Origin: Thiomicrospira sp.
GTDB taxonomy: Bacteria > Pseudomonadota > Gammaproteobacteria > Thiomicrospirales > Thiomicrospiraceae
Direction of reading: 5' to 3'
NCBI RefSeq assembly: GCF_014859555.1
Contig: NZ_JACUTY010000002.1
Location: 17,966-81,965, forward strand
DNA length: 64,000 bases
The position numbers and the translations under genes were made by a program. The notes under the pieces are model-generated. The model had not been told where the DNA came from. It made no database searches and was given only the letters and a program-made list of their open reading frames with translations. Of this stretch, positions 62,886 through 64,000 are shown piece by piece (positions within the stretch are counted from its first letter, which is position 1; each line of letters begins with the position of its first letter).

Positions 62886-64000
62886 TGAGTTTGAATTGGC
62901 TACTACCAGGCCTGGTGCTTTGTATTACAGCCAACCCGGCGTTGGCCGACTGGGCGGGGCATATAAAAGGCTTAGGACAAGCCCAGGATTCGGATGCGCT
63001 AGCCGCCACCGACCTGCGATTAAAAAACCAACAAACTCACCAGGCCTGGTCGTTTAAACTCGACTACCAACTGCAAGCCGCCGCCAGCGATGGCCTTGGC
63101 AATTTGCCGATTCCGAATGACGACGCCCAAGTAATGAACCTGCAACACACCTTGCTTAACCAACAAGACGTCATCGCCCAACATCGCATAGATCGCTTAA
63201 GCGTCAGTTACGCCCAAAACCAATATTCAGTCAACCTAGGTCGCCAAGCTTTTAGCTGGGGGCAAGGTATGATCTTTAACCCGCTGGACCTATTTAACCC
63301 CTTCGCCCCCACCGCATTCGACAAAGAATACAAACCCGGCAGCGACATGCTGCACGCGCAATACTTAATGGATTCGGGTGACGATTTAGGTTTATTAGCC
63401 GTGCCCAGACGCAACACACAAACTGGCGACATCGAAACCGATCAAACCAGTTACGCCGTATTTTGGCGACATTTCGCGCAAATCGAAACCCACGTCATGC
63501 TCGCCAAAGATTATAACGACACAGTTTTGGGACTCTCCTTTAGCGGAAATTGGCGAGACGGCCAATGGAATTTAGAACTCATGCCCACCCAATTAGAAAG
63601 CGGCGACATCAAAACCAGCGCACTTATTAACTACCACCAGGCCTGGTCGTGGTGGGAACGCAATGTATCTGGCTATATCGAAGGCTTTTACAACAGCTTT
63701 GGCGAACAAAAGGCCAAACCCACCACCTTATCAAACGAACTCGCGGTGCGACTCGCACGCGGCCAACTTTTCACCAAAAACCAATATTACCTCGGCTTAG
63801 GCGGCAGCATGGAAATCACCGCGCTATCCAGCGCCAACCTCACCAGCCTAGCCAACCTGCAAGACAGGAGCGGCCTCGTTATGCTCAACACAACCTACTC
63901 ACTCTCCAACACCCAACAACTCCTACTCGGCCTCCAACAAGCCTTAGGCGCAAACAACACCGAATTCGAATCCACCACCCAAGCCTATATTCAATGGGCG
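62885..64000 (+). CDS. outer-membrane beta-barrel protein, N-terminal part
   Basis: Open to the right edge, 372 codons visible. Signal peptide (SLNWLLPGLVLCITANPALA), then alternating polar and aromatic strands with SVNLGRQAFSWGQGMIFNPLDLFNPFAP, a block common in large porin-like or DUF1302-type barrels. The start overlaps the previous stop (TAATG), so it belongs to the ABC-phosphatase operon and is likely its outer-membrane component. Three perfect palindrome copies fall in this 1.1 kb. Confidence 0.75.
   Translation, partial: MSLNWLLPGLVLCITANPALADWAGHIKGLGQAQDSDALAATDLRLKNQQTHQAWSFKLDYQLQAAASDGLGNLPIPNDDAQVMNLQHTLLNQQDVIAQHRIDRLSVSYAQNQYSVNLGRQAFSWGQGMIFNPLDLFNPFAPTAFDKEYKPGSDMLHAQYLMDSGDDLGLLAVPRRNTQTGDIETDQTSYAVFWRHFAQIETHVMLAKDYNDTVLGLSFSGNWRDGQWNLELMPTQLESGDIKTSALINYHQAWSWWERNVSGYIEGFYNSFGEQKAKPTTLSNELAVRLARGQLFTKNQYYLGLGGSMEITALSSANLTSLANLQDRSGLVMLNTTYSLSNTQQLLLGLQQALGANNTEFESTTQAYIQWA
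62905..62916. repeat. palindrome ACCAGGCCTGGT, copy 15
   Basis: In the signal-peptide codons of the barrel gene (Pro-Gly-Leu-Val). Confidence 0.9.
63039..63050. repeat. palindrome ACCAGGCCTGGT, copy 16
   Basis: In the barrel gene, read as His-Gln-Ala-Trp. Confidence 0.9.
63636..63647. repeat. palindrome ACCAGGCCTGGT, copy 17
   Basis: In the barrel gene, read as His-Gln-Ala-Trp. Confidence 0.9.

Overview
The window looks like chromosomal DNA from a sulfur-oxidising, obligately autotrophic gammaproteobacterium of the Thiomicrospira / Hydrogenovibrio / Thiomicrorhabdus type. The evidence is a form II RuBisCO cluster (cbbM-cbbQ-cbbO), a Calvin-cycle operon (tkt-gap-pgk-pyk-fba), and a form IA RuBisCO alpha-carboxysome operon followed by SulP and SbtA inorganic-carbon transporter genes. 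The genus is inferred from gene content only.

Layout. 1-5.2 kb: end of a lipoprotein gene, D-lactate dehydrogenase, an orphan TRAP binding lipoprotein, a PAS-GGDEF-EAL protein and a DUF3581 protein. 5.4-11.3 kb: complete Mrp Na+/H+ antiporter operon with A and B fused. 11.4-13.5 kb: DnaQ-like exonuclease, hisI, small heat-shock protein. 13.6-17.0 kb: McrBC restriction system plus a small membrane protein. 17.1-22.9 kb: cbbO, cbbQ, cbbM and a CbbR-type LysR gene. 22.9-30.0 kb: Calvin-cycle operon. 30.3-36.9 kb: RND efflux pair, cation diffusion facilitator, CCA-adding enzyme. 36.9-41.0 kb: NDUFA9-like protein, a second GGDEF-EAL protein, YcgL. 41.1-55.2 kb, all on the minus strand: cbbL, cbbS, csoS2, a short CsoSCA-like gene, csoS4A, csoS4B, two csoS1 genes, a ferritin-like gene and acRAF. 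Past strong terminators come SulP, SbtA, a PII-like protein, a second CbbR-type regulator, a putative iota-carbonic anhydrase, a Ham1/RdgB protein, CsoS1D and the McdA/McdB carboxysome-positioning pair. 55.5-64.0 kb: Mn-type SOD, ABM-domain protein, DsrE-like protein, ArsR regulator, LolA-like protein, DUF3392, two FtsX-type permeases with a LolD-type ATPase, a histidine-phosphatase-like protein and the start of an outer-membrane barrel.

How it fits together. Bicarbonate would be imported by the SulP and SbtA transporters, with SbtA controlled by its PII-like neighbour and possibly energised by the Na+ gradient that Mrp can make. It would be converted to CO2 inside the carboxysome and fixed by CbbLS. 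CbbM, activated by CbbQ/CbbO, would serve high-CO2 conditions. Transketolase, GAPDH, PGK and aldolase regenerate and process the sugars.

The most interesting observation concerns carboxysomal carbonic anhydrase. The gene in the csoSCA position is only 332 codons and appears to lack much of the catalytic apparatus. The same locus encodes a cytosolic protein with the iota-carbonic-anhydrase signature (HHHSS near the C-terminus) and an unusual N-terminal extension carrying [IV]TG motifs like those of CsoS2. This suggests an enzyme replacement. A second observation is a 12-bp palindrome, ACCAGGCCTGGT, found 17 times in perfect form, in genes and intergenic DNA, but absent from the 21 kb that carry the carboxysome locus.
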